DNA of 64,000 nucleotides, from positions 54,342,609 through 54,406,608 of the forward strand of contig CP136066.1 in the NCBI GenBank assembly GCA_032622095.1. Reading direction: 5' to 3'. Below the pieces are notes generated by a model. The model had not been told where the DNA came from, made no database searches, and saw nothing but the letters and a program-made list of their open reading frames with translations. Within the stretch, counting starts at the first letter, position 1, and each line of letters opens with the position of its first letter. Origin of the DNA: Siphonodentalium dalli (taxonomy: Eukaryota > Mollusca > Scaphopoda > Gadilida > Siphonodentaliidae). This document shows positions 1 through 12,059 of this stretch, one piece after another. The position numbers were made by a program, and so were the translations under genes.

Positions 1-1304
1 CACTGGACTGGGAACCAGTCATCCTATGGTTGAATCAAAAGTTGATGTAAATAATGGTTTATCTATTTTCAAGATCTTTTGACAGAGAAAAGCTTCCTAG
101 TCAGTCCCACTATTTGGTCAGTTCTAGTGTGACATGAAAACTAGCACTAGTCAGTAGTGGTACTGGACTGGGAACCAGTCATCCTATGGTTGAGTTAAAA
201 GTTGATGTATACATTGGTTTATCGATTTTCAAGATCTTTTGACAAAGAAAAGCTTCCAAGTCAGTTCCACTATTTGGTCAGTTCTGGTGTGATATGAAAA
301 CTAGCACTAGCCAGTAGTGGTGTTGGACTGGGAACCAGTCATCTTATGGTTGAGTCAAAAGTTGATGTATATATTGGTTTATCAATTTTCAAGTTATTTT
401 GACAGAGAAAAGCTTCCTAGTCAGTCCCACTAATTGGTCAGTTCTAGTGTGACATGAAAACTAGCACTAGCCAGTAGTGGTACTGGACTGGGAACCAGTC
501 ATCTTATGGTTGAGTTAAAAGTATGTCGTATATATTGGTTTATCAATTTTCAAGTTCTTTTGACAGAAAAGCTTCCCAGTCAGTCCCACTATTCGGTCAG
601 TTCTGGTGACATAAAAACTAGCACTAGTCAGTAGTGGTACTGGACTGGGAACCAGTCATCCTATGGTTGAGTCAAAAGTTGATGTATACATTGGTTTATC
701 GATTTTCAAGATCTTTTGACAGAGAAAAGCTTCCTAGTCAGTTCCACTATTTGGTCAGTTCTGGTGTGATATGAAAACTAGCACTAGCCAGTAGTGGTGT
801 TGGACTGGGAACCAGTCATCTTATGGTTCAGTCAAAAGTTGATGTATATATTGGTTTATCAATTTTCAAGATCTTTTGAAAGAGAAAAGCTTCCTAGTCA
901 GTCCCACTATTTGGTAAGTTCTAGTGTGACATGAAAACTAGCACTAGTCAGTAGTGGTACGGGACTGGGAACAAGTCATCTTATGGTTGAGTTAAAAGTT
1001 GATGTATACATTGGTTTATTGATTTTCAAGATCTTTTGACAGGGAAAAGCTTCCTAGTCAGTTCCACTATTTGGTCAGTTCTGGTGTGATATGAAAACTA
1101 GCACTAGCCAGTAGTGGTGTTGGACTGGGAACCAGTCATCTTATGGTTCAGTCAAAAGTTGATGTATATATTGGTTTATCGATTTTCAAGTTCTTTCGGC
1201 AGAGAAACGCTTCCTAGTCAGTCCCACTATTTGGTCAGATCTGGTGTGAAATGAAAACTAGCACTAGTCAGTATTGGTACTGGACTGGGAACCAGTCATC
1301 TTAT
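1..1304. repeat. Satellite block A0 (160-bp monomers), cut by window edge
   Basis: About eight monomers. The spacing of the motif TGGACTGGGAACCAGTC gives periods of 160, 160, 160, 157 and 160 bp. Each monomer has a HindIII site (AAGCTT) about 90 bp after the motif and the hairpin GACTGG-GAA-CCAGTC. The 157-bp variant (near 482-637) is marked by 'agtatgtcgtatat' and 'ggtgacataaaaac'. The block ends with the alpha-type terminal monomer ('ctttcggcagagaaacg', 'cagatctgg', 'cagtattgg'). It is essentially the same sequence as 23705-25007. No coding content is seen. Confidence 0.95.
162..321. repeat. Representative 160-bp satellite monomer
   Basis: One full monomer, given as the type unit. Reading from the hairpin GACTGGGAACCAGTC (6-bp arms, 3-nt loop), the order is: 'ggttgag', an AT-rich 'gttgatgtatacattgg' segment, a ClaI-type ATCGAT, BglII-type AGATCT, HindIII AAGCTT, 'ccactatttggtcag', then the near-palindrome ACTAG-CA-CTAG(T/C). 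Four length classes recur in fixed order across the domain: 160 bp, 157 bp ('agtatgtcg'), about 147-150 bp ('gtttatgtatctattttc', an internal deletion) and about 162 bp ('tatatatattggtttatctac'). Length and HindIII periodicity resemble known bivalve satellites such as BIV160, but I could not compare sequences. Confidence 0.9.
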
Positions 1305-1471
1305 AGTTTAGTTATCAGTCGACGTTTATATATGTTTGCCATTTTTTAAAGTTCTTTCAATAGAAAATATTATAACACCACTGGCTAGTGCTAGTCAAAA
1401 CATTCTAATTTCTGGGATGCTTCAAAGAAAATAACACCTTTGTTCTTATTAACAACAGTACTAAAAATATA

Positions 1472-1509
1472 TATAAAAGTCAGGAATGGACAAGATAAAC
1501 TGTCAAATC
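1472..1509 (+). promoter_or_regulatory. Candidate TATA plus initiator core promoter, repeated in all 14 spacers
   Basis: Seen: TATAAAAG at 1472-1479, and TCAAATC at 1503-1509, which fits the metazoan initiator pattern YYANWYY. The first T of the TATA lies 33 bp before the initiator A, near the usual spacing. The same arrangement occurs with TATA starts at 6489, 10384, 12230, 14706, 17182, 21580, 25175, 29725, 31569, 34045, 39203, 45155 and 47633. Known: this is an RNA polymerase II core-promoter layout. Inferred: spacers could start rightward transcription into the satellite. AT-rich DNA makes chance matches common, and conservation may only reflect recent amplification. Confidence 0.35.
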
Positions 1510-1813
1510 TACATGATGAGCTGATACATGGCATTAACAGCTTAAGATGCTAATGTGTTTTGTCACATTGATTAGGTATTGTTTTGACAAGTCAACAACC
1601 ACTGACATCAAAGCTGGAGCATTATGTGTCATTAGATAGTATTGTTTGTCACAAAGTGAGAACTTTTCACATCATTAGCAAGTTTGAAGTGAGGGTTTAA
1701 ATATTCTGCAGAAACTAAATTTTCAGCATAACATCAACTGTAGTGGGCAGGAAAGCAGCTAGGATTTAATATTATAACAACTTGGGGTTTTTTTCAACAT
1801 TGGATTATTTTAG

Positions 1814-1834
1814 GCATCCAAGCTTAAGGTAAGG
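1814..1834 (+). other. Splice-site-like pair in spacer (15-nt exon-like segment)
   Basis: A T-run ('ggggtttttttcaac'), then 'ggattattttag', sits before a 15-nt segment at 1814-1828 that ends AAG and is followed by GTAAGG. The 5' part reads as a polypyrimidine tract with acceptor, and the 3' part as a good donor. All spacers carry it, except that S2 and S3 have GTAATG instead of GTAAGG. It may be the remnant of a captured gene's exon boundary, or chance. There is no evidence of splicing in the sequence itself. Confidence 0.25.
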
Positions 1835-2087
1835 TATATTAATTTTTTTATAATCTTAGATTTGTGTTTAAAATCAATCACAACACATTTTTTTTTTCGA
1901 TTGTAAAATTTATGGATTTACATTTAATATCATTCATCCAAAAGTAACTCTTAAAATTAAACAAATGTCCTAAAAAAAAGTAAAACTATAGAAAAAATTT
2001 AAGAAAAATATTAAATTGAAATGTTTTGACATTCAAATTTGAGTTTAAATAGAAACATTCAGTTGAAATTGTTCTGACATTCAAATT

Positions 2088-5000
2088 GGTTGAGTTAAAA
2101 GTTGATATATATATTGGTTAATCGATTTTAAAGTTATTTTGACAGAGAAAAGCTTCCTAGTCAGTCCCACTATTTGGTCAGTTCAGGTGTGAAATGAAAA
2201 ATAGCACTGAGTTAAAAGTTGATGTATATATTGGTTAATCGATTTTCAAGTTATTTTGACAGAGAAAAGCTTCCTAGTCAGTCCCACTATTTGGTCAGTT
2301 CTAGTGTGATATGAAACTAGCACTAGTCAGTAGTGGTACTGGACTGGGAACCAGTCATCTTATGGTTGAGTCAAAAGTTTATGTATATAATGGTTTATCA
2401 ATTTTCAAGATCTTTTGACAGAGAAAAGCTTCCTAGTCAGTCCCACTATTTGGTCAGTTCTAGTGTGACATAAAAACTAGCACTAGTCAGTAGTGGTACT
2501 GGACTGGGAACCAGTCATCCTACGGTTGAGTTAAAAGTTGATGTATATATTGGTTTATCGATTTTCAAGTTATTTTGACAGAGAAAAGCTTCCTAGTCAG
2601 TCCCACTAATTGGTCAGTTCTAGTGTGACATGAAAACTAGCACTAGTCAGTAGTGGGTATTGGACTGGGAACCAGTCATCTTATGGTTGAGTTAAAAGTA
2701 TGTCGTATATATTGGTTTAACAATTTTCAAGTTCTTTTGACAGAAAAGCTTCCCAGTCAGTCCCACTATTCGGTCAGTTCTGGTGACATAAAAACTAGCA
2801 CTAGTCAGTAGTGGTACTGGACTGGGAACCAGTCATCCTATGGTTGAGTCAAAAGTTGATGTATACATTGGTTTATCGATTTTCAACATCTTTTGACAGA
2901 GAAAAGCTTCCTAGTCAGTTCCACTATTTGGTCAGTTCTGGTGTGATATGAAAACTAGCACTAGCCAGTAGTGGTATTGGACTGGGAACCAGTCATCTTA
3001 TGGTTGAGTCAAAAGTTGATGTATATATTGGTTTATCTATTTTCAAGATCTTTTGACAGAGAAAAGCTTCCTAGTCAGTCCCACTAATTGGTCAGTTCTA
3101 GTGTGACATGAAAACTAGCACTAGTCAGTAGTGGTACTGGACTGGGAACCAGTCATCTTATGGTTGAGTTAAAAGTATGTCGTATATATTGGTTTAACAA
3201 TTTTCAAGTTCTTTTGACAGAAAAGCTTCCCAGTCAGTCCCACTATTCGGTCAGTTCTGGTGACATAAAAACTAGCACTAGTCAGTAGTGGTACTGGACT
3301 GGGAACCAGTCATCCTATGGTTGAGTCAAAAGTTGATGTATACATTGGTTTATCGATTTTCAACATCTTTTGACAGAGAAAAGCTTCCTAGTCAGTTCCA
3401 CTATTTGGTCAGTTCTGGTGTGATATGAAAACTAGCACTAGCCAGTAGTGGTATTGGACTGGGAACCAGTCATCTTATGGTTGAGTCAAAAGTTGATGTA
3501 TATATTGGTTTATCTATTTTCAAGATCTTTTGACAGAGAAAAGCTTCCTAGTCAGTCCCACTATTTGGTCAGTTCTAGTGTGACATGAAAACTAGCACTA
3601 GTCAGTAGTGGTACTGGACTGGGAACCAGTCATCTTATGGTTGAGTTAAAAGTTGATGTATACATTGGTTTATCGATTTTCAAGATCTTTTGACATAGAA
3701 AAGCTTCCTAGTCAGTTCCACTATTTGGTCAGTTCTGGTGTGATATGAAAACTAGCACTAGCCAGTAGTGGTGTTGGACTGGGAACCAGTCATCTTATGG
3801 TTGAGTCAAAAGTTAATGTATCTATTTTCAAGATCTTTTGACAAAGAAAAGCTTCCTAGTCAGTTCCACTATTTGGTCAGTTCTGGTGTGATATGAAAAC
3901 TAGCACTAGCCAGTAGTGGTGTTGGACTGGGAACCAGTCATCTTATGGTTGAGTCAAAAGTTGATGTATATATATTGGTTTATCTACTTTCAAGATCTTT
4001 TGACAGAGAAAAGCTTCCTAGTCAGTCCCACTATTTGGTCAGTTCTAGTGTGACATGAAAACTAGCACTAGTCAGTAGTGGTACTGGACTGGGAACCAGT
4101 CATCCTATGGTTGAGTTAAAAGTTGATGTATATATTGGTTTATCGATTTTCAAGTTATTTTGACAGAGAAAAGCTTCCTAGTCAGTCCCACTAATTGGTC
4201 AGTTCTAGTGTGACATGAAAACTAGCACTAGTCAGTAGTGGTACTGGACTGGGAACCAGTCATCTTATGGTTGAGTTAAAAGTATGTCGTATATATTGGT
4301 TTAACAATTTTCAAGTTCTTTTGACAGAAAAGCTTCCCAGTCAGTCCCACTATTCGGTCAGTTCTGGTGACATAAAAACTAGCACTAGTCAGTAGTGGTA
4401 CTGGACTGGGAACCAGTCATCCTATGGTTGAGTCAAAAGTTGATGGATACATTGGTTTATCGATTTTCAAGATCTTTTGACAGAGAAAAGCTTCCAAGTC
4501 AGTTCCACTATTTGGTCAGTTCTGGTGTGATATGAAAACTAGCACTAGCCAGTAGTGGTGTTGGACTGGGAACCAGTCATCTTATGGTTGAGTCAAAAGT
4601 TGATGTATATATTGGTTTATCAATTTTCAAGTTATTTTGACAGAGAAAAACTTCCTAGTCAGTCCCACTAATTGGTCAGTTCTAGTGTGACATGAAAACT
4701 AGCACTAGCCAGTAGTGGTACTGGACTGGGAACCAGTCATCTTATGGTTGAGTTAAAAGTATGTCGTATATATTGGTTTATCAATTTTCAAGTTCTTTTG
4801 ACAGAAAAGCTTCCCAGTCAGTCCCACTATTCGGTCAGTTCTGGTGACATAAAAACTAGCACTAGTCAGTAGTGGTACTGGACTGGGAACCAGTCATCCT
4901 ATGGTTGAGTCAAAAGTTGATGTATACATTGGTTTATCGATTTTCAAGATCTTTTGACAGAGAAAAGCTTCCTAGTCAGTTCCACCATTTGGTCAGTTCT

Positions 5001-6318
5001 GGTGTGATATGAAAACTAGCACTAGCCAGTAGTGGTATTGGACTGGGAACCAGTCATCTTATGGTTGAGTCAAAAGTTGATGTATATATTGGTTTATCTA
5101 TTTTCAAGATCTTTTGACAGAGAAAAGCTTCCTAGTCAGTCCCACTATTTGGTCAGTTCTAGTGTGATATGAAAACTAGCACTAGCCAGTAGTGGTGTTG
5201 GACTGGGAACCAGTCATCTTATGGTTGAGTCAAAAGTTTATGTATCTATTTTCAAGATCTTTTGACAAAGAAAAGCTTCCAAGTCAGTTCCACTATTTGG
5301 TCAGTTCTGGTGTGATATGAAAACTAGCACTAGCCAGTAGTGGTGTTGGACTGGGAACCAGTCATCTTATGGTTGAGTCAAAAGTTGATGTATATATATT
5401 GGTTTATCTACTTTCAAGTTCTTTTGACAGAAAAGCTTCCCAGTCAGTCCCACTATTCGGTCAGTTCTGGTGACATAAAAACTAGCACTAGTCAGTAGTG
5501 GTACTGGACTGGGAACCAGTCATCCTATGGTTGAGTCAAAAGTTGATGTATACATTGGTTTATCGATTTTCAAGATCTTTTGACAGAGAAAAGCTTCCTA
5601 GTCAGTTCCACCATTTGGTCAGTTCTGGTGTGATATGAAAACTAGCACTAGCCAGTAGTGGTATTGGACTGGGAACCAGTCATCTTATGGTTGAGTCAAA
5701 AGTTGATGTATATATTGGTTTATCTATTTTCAAGATCTTTTGACAGAGAAAAGCTTCCTAGTCAGTCCCACTATTTGGTCAGTTCTAGTGTGATATGAAA
5801 ACTAGCACTAGCCAGTAGTGGTGTTGGACTGGGAACCAGTCATCTTATGGTTGAGTCAAAAGTTTATGTATCTATTTTCAAGATCTTTTGACAAAGAAAA
5901 GCTTCCAAGTCAGTTCCACTATTTGGTCAGTTCTGGTGTGATATGAAAACTAGCACTAGCCAGTAGTGGTGTTGGACTGGGAACCAGTCATCTTATGGTT
6001 GAGTCAAAAGTTGATGTATATATATTGGTTTATCTACTTTCAAGATCTTTTGACAGAGAAAAGCTTCCTAGTCAGTCCCACTATTTGGTCAGTTCTGGTG
6101 TGAAATGAAAACTAGCACTAGTCAGTAGTGGTACTGGACTGGGAACCAGTCATCCTATGGTTGAGTCAAAAGTTGATGTATATATTGGTTTATCGATTTT
6201 CAAGTTCTTTTGACAGAGAAACTCTTCCTAGTCAGTCCCACTATTTGGTCAGATCTGGTGTGAAATGAAAACTGGCACTAGTCAGTATTGGTACTGGACT
6301 GGGAACCAGTCATCTTAT
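2088..6318. repeat. Satellite block A1 (4231 bp, alpha start, beta end)
   Basis: The first monomer is truncated: 'gaaaaatagcact' joins directly to 'gagttaaaag' near 2209, so the hairpin part is missing. This alpha start recurs only after long spacers. The block has an internal 626-bp (four-monomer) tandem duplication. The segment starting at 4791 restarts at 5417 inside a hybrid monomer ('tatctactttcaagttc'). It ends with the beta terminal monomer ('gacagagaaactcttcc'). Positions 2088 to about 4780 match about 25793-28480. Confidence 0.95.
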
Positions 6319-7041
6319 AGTTTAGTTATCAGTCGACGTTTATATATGTTTGCCATTTTTTTAAGTTCTTTCAATAGAAAATATTATAACACCACTGGCT
6401 AGTGCTAGTCAAAACATTCTAATTTCTGGGATGCCTCAAAGAAAATAACACCTTTGTTCTTATTAACAACAACAGTACTAAAAATATATATAAAAGTCAG
6501 GAATGGACAAGATAAACTGTCAAATCTACATGATGAGCTGATACATGGCATAAACAGCTTAAGATGCTAATGTGTTTTGTCACATTGATTAGGTATTGTT
6601 TTGACAAGTCAACAACCACTGACATCAAAGCTGGAGCATTATGTGTCATTAGATAGTCTATTGTTTGTCACAAAGTGAGAACTTTTCACATCATTAGCAA
6701 GTTTGAAGTGAGGGTTTAAATATTCTGCAGAAACTAAATTTTCAGCATAACATCAACTGTAGTGGGCAGGAAAGCAGCTAGGATTTAATATTATAACAAC
6801 TTGGGTTTTTTTTCAACATTGGATTATTTTAGGCATCCAAGCTTAAGGTAATGTATATTAAATTTTTTATAATCTTAGATTTGTGTTTAAAATCAATCAC
6901 AACACATTTTTTTTTTCGATTGTAAAATTTATGGATTTACATTTAATATCATTCATCCAAAAGTAACTTTTAAAATTAAACAAATGTCCTAAAAAAAAGT
7001 TAATAGAAACATTCAGTTGAAATTGTTCTGACATTCAAATT
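6319..7041. repeat. Inter-block spacer S2, short beta form (723 bp)
   Basis: Beta markers: 'catttttttaagttc', 'atgcctcaaag', 'aacaacaacag', 'tattaaattttttat' and 'taacttttaaaa', and it lacks the 62-bp distal segment. It carries 'catggcataaac' and the donor-like site as GTAATG, shared with S3 only. The TATA motif is at 6489. Confidence 0.9.
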
Positions 7042-10000
7042 GGTTGAGTTAAAAGTTGATATATATATATTGGTTCATCGATTTTAAAGTTATTTTGACA
7101 GAGAAAAGCTTCCTAGTCAGTCCCACTATTTGGTCAGTTCTGGTGCAACATGAAACTAGCACTAGTCAGTAGTGGTACTGGACTGGGAACCAGTCATCTT
7201 ATGGTTGAGTTAAAAGTTGATGTATACATTGGTTTATCGATTTTCAAGATCTTTTGACATAGAAAAGCTTCCTAGTCAGTTCCACTATTTGGTCAGTTCT
7301 GGTGTGATATGAAAACTAGCACTAGTCAGTAGTGGTGTTGGACTGGGAACCAGTCATCTTATGGTAGAGTCAAAAGTTGATGTATATATTGGTTAATCGA
7401 TTTTCAAGTTATTTTGACAGAGAAAAGCTTCCTAGTCAGTCCCACTATTTGATCAGTTCTAGTGTGACATGAAAACTGGCACTAGTCAGTAGTGGCACTG
7501 GACTGGGAACCAGTCATCCTATGGTTGAATCAAAAGTTGATGTAAATAATGGTTTATCTATTTTCAAGATCTTTTGACAGAGAAAAGCTTCCTAGTCAGT
7601 CCCACTATTTGGTCAGTTCTAGTGTGACATGAAAACTAGCACTAGTCAGTAGTGGTACTGGACTGGGAACCAGTCATCCTATGGTTGAGTTAAAAGTTGA
7701 TGTATACATTGGTTTATCGATTTTCAAGATCTTTTGACAAAGAAAAGCTTCCAAGTCAGTTCCACTATTTGGTCAGTTCTGGTGTGATATGAAAACTAGC
7801 ACTAGCCAGTAGTGGTGTTGGACTGGGAACCAGTCATCTTATGGTTGAGTCAAAAGTTGATGTATATATATTGGTTTATCTACTTTCAAGATCTTTTGAC
7901 AGAGAAAAGCTTCCTAGTCAGTCCCACTATTTGGTCAGTTCTGGTGTGAAATGAAAACTAGCACTAGTCAGTAGTGGTACTGGACTGGGAACCAGTCATC
8001 CTATGGTTGAGTCAAAAGTTGATGTATATATTGGTTTATCGATTTTCAAGTTCTTTTGACAGAGAAACTCTTCCTAGTCAGTCCCACTATTTGGTCAGTT
8101 CTAGTGTGACATGAAAACTAGCACTAGTCAGTAGTGGTACTGGACTGGGAACCAGTCATCTTATGGTTGAGTTAAAAGTTGATGTATACATTGGTTTATC
8201 GATTTTCAAGATCTTTTGACATAGAAAAGCTTCCTAGTCAGTTCCACTATTTGGTCAGTTCTGGTGTGATATGAAAACTAGCACTAGCCAGTAGTGGTGT
8301 TGGACTGGGAACCAGTCATCTTATGGTTGAGTCAAAAGTTAATGTATCTATTTTCAAGATCTTTTGACAAAGAAAAGCTTCCTAGTCAGTTCCACTATTT
8401 GGTCAGTTCTGGTGTGATATGAAAACTAGCACTAGCCAGTAGTGGTGTTGGACTGGGAACCAGTCATCTTATGGTTGAGTCAAAAGTTGATGTATATATA
8501 TTGGTTTATCTACTTTCAAGATCTTTTGACAGAGAAAAGCTTCCTAGTCAGTCCCACTATTTGGTCAGTTCTAGTGTGACATGAAAACTAGCACTAGTCA
8601 GTAGTGGTACTGGACTGGGAACCAGTCATCCTATGGTTGAGTTAAAAGTTGATGTATATATTGGTTTATCGATTTTCAAGTTATTTTGACAGAGAAAAGC
8701 TTCCTAGTCAGTCCCACTAATTGGTCAGTTCTAGTGTGACATGAAAACTAGCACTAGTCAGTAGTGGTACTGGACTGGGAACCAGTCATCTTATGGTTGA
8801 GTTAAAAGTATGTCGTATATATTGGTTTAACAATTTTCAAGTTCTTTTGACAGAAAAGCTTCCCAGTCAGTCCCACTATTCGGTCAGTTCTGGTGACATA
8901 AAAACTAGCACTAGTCAGTAGTGGTACTGGACTGGGAACCAGTCATCCTATGGTTGAGTCAAAAGTTGATGGATACATTGGTTTATCGATTTTCAAGATC
9001 TTTTGACAGAGAAAAGCTTCCAAGTCAGTTCCACTATTTGGTCAGTTCTGGTGTGATATGAAAACTAGCACTAGCCAGTAGTGGTGTTGGACTGGGAACC
9101 AGTCATCTTATGGTTGAGTCAAAAGTTGATGTATATATTGGTTTATCAATTTTCAAGTTATTTTGACAGAGAAAAACTTCCTAGTCAGTCCCACTAATTG
9201 GTCAGTTCTAGTGTGACATGAAAACTAGCACTAGCCAGTAGTGGTACTGGAAACCAGTCATCTTATGGTTGAGTTAAAAGTATGTCGTATATATTGGTTT
9301 ATCAATTTTCAAGTTCTTTTGACAGAAAAGCTTCCCAGTCAGTCCCACTATTCGGTCAGTTCTGGTGACATAAAAACTAGCACTAGTCAGTAGTGGTACT
9401 GGACTGGGAACCAGTCATCCTATGGTTGAGTCAAAAGTTGATGTATACATTGGTTTATCGATTTTCAAGATCTTTTGACAGAGAAAAGCTTCCTAGTCAG
9501 TTCCACCATTTGGTCAGTTCTGGTGTGATATGAAAACTAGCACTAGCCAGTAGTGGTATTGGACTGGGAACCAGTCATCTTATGGTTGAGTCAAAAGTTG
9601 ATGTATATATTGGTTTATCTATTTTCAAGATCTTTTGACAGAGAAAAGCTTCCTAGTCAGTCCCACTATTTGGTCAGTTCTAGTGTGATATGAAAACTAG
9701 CACTAGCCAGTAGTGGTGTTGGACTGGGAACCAGTCATCTTATGGTTGAGTCAAAAGTTTATGTATCTATTTTCAAGATCTTTTGACAAAGAAAAGCTTC
9801 CAAGTCAGTTCCACTATTTGGTCAGTTCTGGTGTGATATGAAAACTAGCACTAGCCAGTAGTGGTGTTGGACTGGGAACCAGTCATCTTATGGTTGAGTC
9901 AAAAGTTGATGTATATATATTGGTTTATCTACTTTCAAGATCTTTTGACAGAGAAAAGCTTCCTAGTCAGTCCCACTATTTGGTCAGTTCTGGTGTGAAA

Positions 10001-10213
10001 TGAAAACTAGCACTAGTCAGTAGTGGTACTGGACTGGGAACCAGTCATCCTATGGTTGAGTCAAAAGTTGATGTATATATTGGTTTATCGATTTTCAAGT
10101 TCTTTTGACAGAGAAACTCTTCCTAGTCAGTCCCACTATTTGGTCAGATCTGGTGTGAAATGAAAACTGGCACTAGTCAGTATTGGTACTGGACTGGGAA
10201 CCAGTCATCTTAT
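7042..10213. repeat. Satellite block A2 (3172 bp, beta start, beta end)
   Basis: It starts with the beta monomer ('ggttcatcgattttaaag', 'ggtgcaacatgaaac'). The first roughly 1.05 kb equals block A3. From about 8095 it switches to the 3' part of A1, but without A1's 626-bp duplication. A 5-bp deletion at about 9251 removes one hairpin arm in a single monomer ('tactggaaaccag'). The block is a fusion of two block types, most simply by unequal exchange. Confidence 0.93.
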
Positions 10214-10936
10214 AGTTTAGTTATCAGTCGACGTTTATATATGTTGGCCATTTTTTTAAGTTCTTTCAATAGAAAATATTATAACACCACTGGCTAGTGC
10301 TAGTCAAAACATTCTAATTTCTGGGATGCCTCAAAGAAAATAACACCTTTGTTCTTATTAACAACAACAGTACTAAAAATATATATAAAAGTCAGGAATG
10401 GACAAGATAAACTGTCAAATCTACATGATGAGCTGATACATGGCATAAACAGCTTAAGATGCTAATGTGTTTTGTCACATTGATTAGGTATTGTTTTGAC
10501 AAGTCAACAACCACTGACATCAAAGCTGGAGCATTATGTGTCATTAGATAGTCTATTGTTTGTCACAAAGTGAGAACTTTTCACATCATTAGCAAGTTTG
10601 AAGTGAGGGTTTAAATATTCTGCAGAAACTAAATTTTCAGCATAACATCAACTGTAGTGGGCAGGAAAGCAGCTAGGATTTAATATTATAACAACTTGGG
10701 TTTTTTTTCAACATTGGATTATTTTAGGCATCCAAGCTTAAGGTAATGTATATTAAATTTTTTATAATCTTAGATTTGTGTTTAAAATCAATCACAACAC
10801 ATTTTTTTTTTCGATTGTAAAATTTATGGATTTACATTTAATATCATTCATCCAAAAGTAACTTTTAAAATTAAACAAATGTCCTAAAAAAAAGTTAATA
10901 GAAACATTCAGTTGAAATTGTTCTGACATTCAAATT
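10214..10936. repeat. Inter-block spacer S3, short beta form (723 bp)
   Basis: Nearly identical to S2, sharing 'cataaac' and GTAATG, and with a private 'atgttggcc' in the degraded monomer. TATA motif at 10384. The shared private variants make S2 and S3 the closest spacer pair. Confidence 0.9.
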
Positions 10937-12059
10937 GGTTGAGTTAAAAGTTGATATATATATATTGGTTCATCGATTTTAAAGTTATTTTGACAGAGAA
11001 AAGCTTCCTAGTCAGTCCCACTATTTGGTCAGTTCTGGTGCAACATGAAACTAGCACTAGTCAGTAGTGGTACTGGACTGGGAACCAGTCATCTTATGGT
11101 TGAGTTAAAAGTTGATGTATACATTGGTTTATCGATTTTCAAGATCTTTTGACATAGAAAAGCTTCCTAGTCAGTTCCACTATTTGGTCAGTTCTGGTGT
11201 GATATGAAAACTAGCACTAGTCAGTAGTGGTGTTGGACTGGGAACCAGTCATCTTATGGTAGAGTCAAAAGTTGATGTATATATTGGTTAATCGATTTTC
11301 AAGTTATTTTGACAGAGAAAAGCTTCCTAGTCAGTCCCACTATTTGGTCAGTTCTAGTGTGACATGAAAACTGGCACTAGTCAGTAGTGGCACTGGACTG
11401 GGAACCAGTCATCCTATGGTTGAATCAAAAGTTGATGTAAATAATGGTTTATCTATTTTCAAGATCTTTTGACAGAGAAAAGCTTCCTAGTCAGTCCCAC
11501 TATTTGGTCAGTTCTAGTGTGACATGAAAACTAGCACTAGTCAGTAGTGGTACTGGACTGGGAACCAGTCATCCTATGGTTGAGTTAAAAGTTGATGTAT
11601 ACATTGGTTTATCGATTTTCAAGATCTTTTGACAAAGAAAAGCTTCCAAGTCAGTTCCACTATTTGGTCAGTTCTGGTGTGATATGAAAACTAGCACTAG
11701 CCAGTAGTGGTGTTGGACTGGGAACCAGTCATCTTATGGTTGAGTCAAAAGTTGATGTATATATATTGGTTTATCTACTTTCAAGATCTTTTGACAGAGA
11801 AAAGCTTCCTAGTCAGTCCCACTATTTGGTCAGTTCTGGTGTGAAATGAAAACTAGCACTAGTCAGTAGTGGTACTGGACTGGGAACCAGTCATCCTATG
11901 GTTGAGTCAAAAGTTGATGTATATATTGGTTTATCGATTTTCAAGTTCTTTTGACAGAGAAACTCTTCCTAGTCAGTCCCACTATTTGGTCAGATCTGGT
12001 GTGAAATGAAAACTAGCACTAGTCAGTATTGGTACTGGACTGGGAACCAGTCATCTTAT
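10937..12059. repeat. Satellite block A3 (1123 bp, about seven monomers)
   Basis: Beta start and beta end. It is the smallest complete block, and A9 (30278-31398) is its close copy. S3-to-S4 spacing is 1846 bp, against 1844 bp for S9-to-S10. It carries 'aaaactggcac' and 'gtaaataatgg' variants also seen at the start of A2. Confidence 0.93.

Larger units (their letters stand above)
1305..2087. repeat. Inter-block spacer S1, long alpha form (783 bp)
   Basis: The first copy, described in full. Positions 1305-1366 are a degraded monomer with a SalI site (GTCGAC). Positions 1380-1394 are a perfect 15-nt inverted copy of the monomer segment CTAGCACTAGCCAGT. Then come a TATA-type promoter motif (1472) with an initiator-like match (1503), a cluster of TGTCA/TGACA motifs (1560-1652), an acceptor-like TTTTAG (about 1813), a donor-like AAG|GTAAGG (GT at 1829) and AT-rich sequence. 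The last part (about 1980-2045) is the roughly 62 bp absent from short spacers. The next block begins inside a monomer at 'ggttgag'. Confidence 0.9.

Noticed and set aside
162-321. CENP-B box or RNA polymerase III B box in the monomer
   Set aside because: 'ctattcggtcag' and 'ggttcagtcaaaa' were considered, but both miss essential positions of those consensus sequences.
1305-2087. Spacer as a classical transposon or Helitron
   Set aside because: No terminal inverted repeats or target duplication of its own. Its left border is a decayed monomer and its right border enters a monomer, and no CTRR end with an adjacent hairpin was found.
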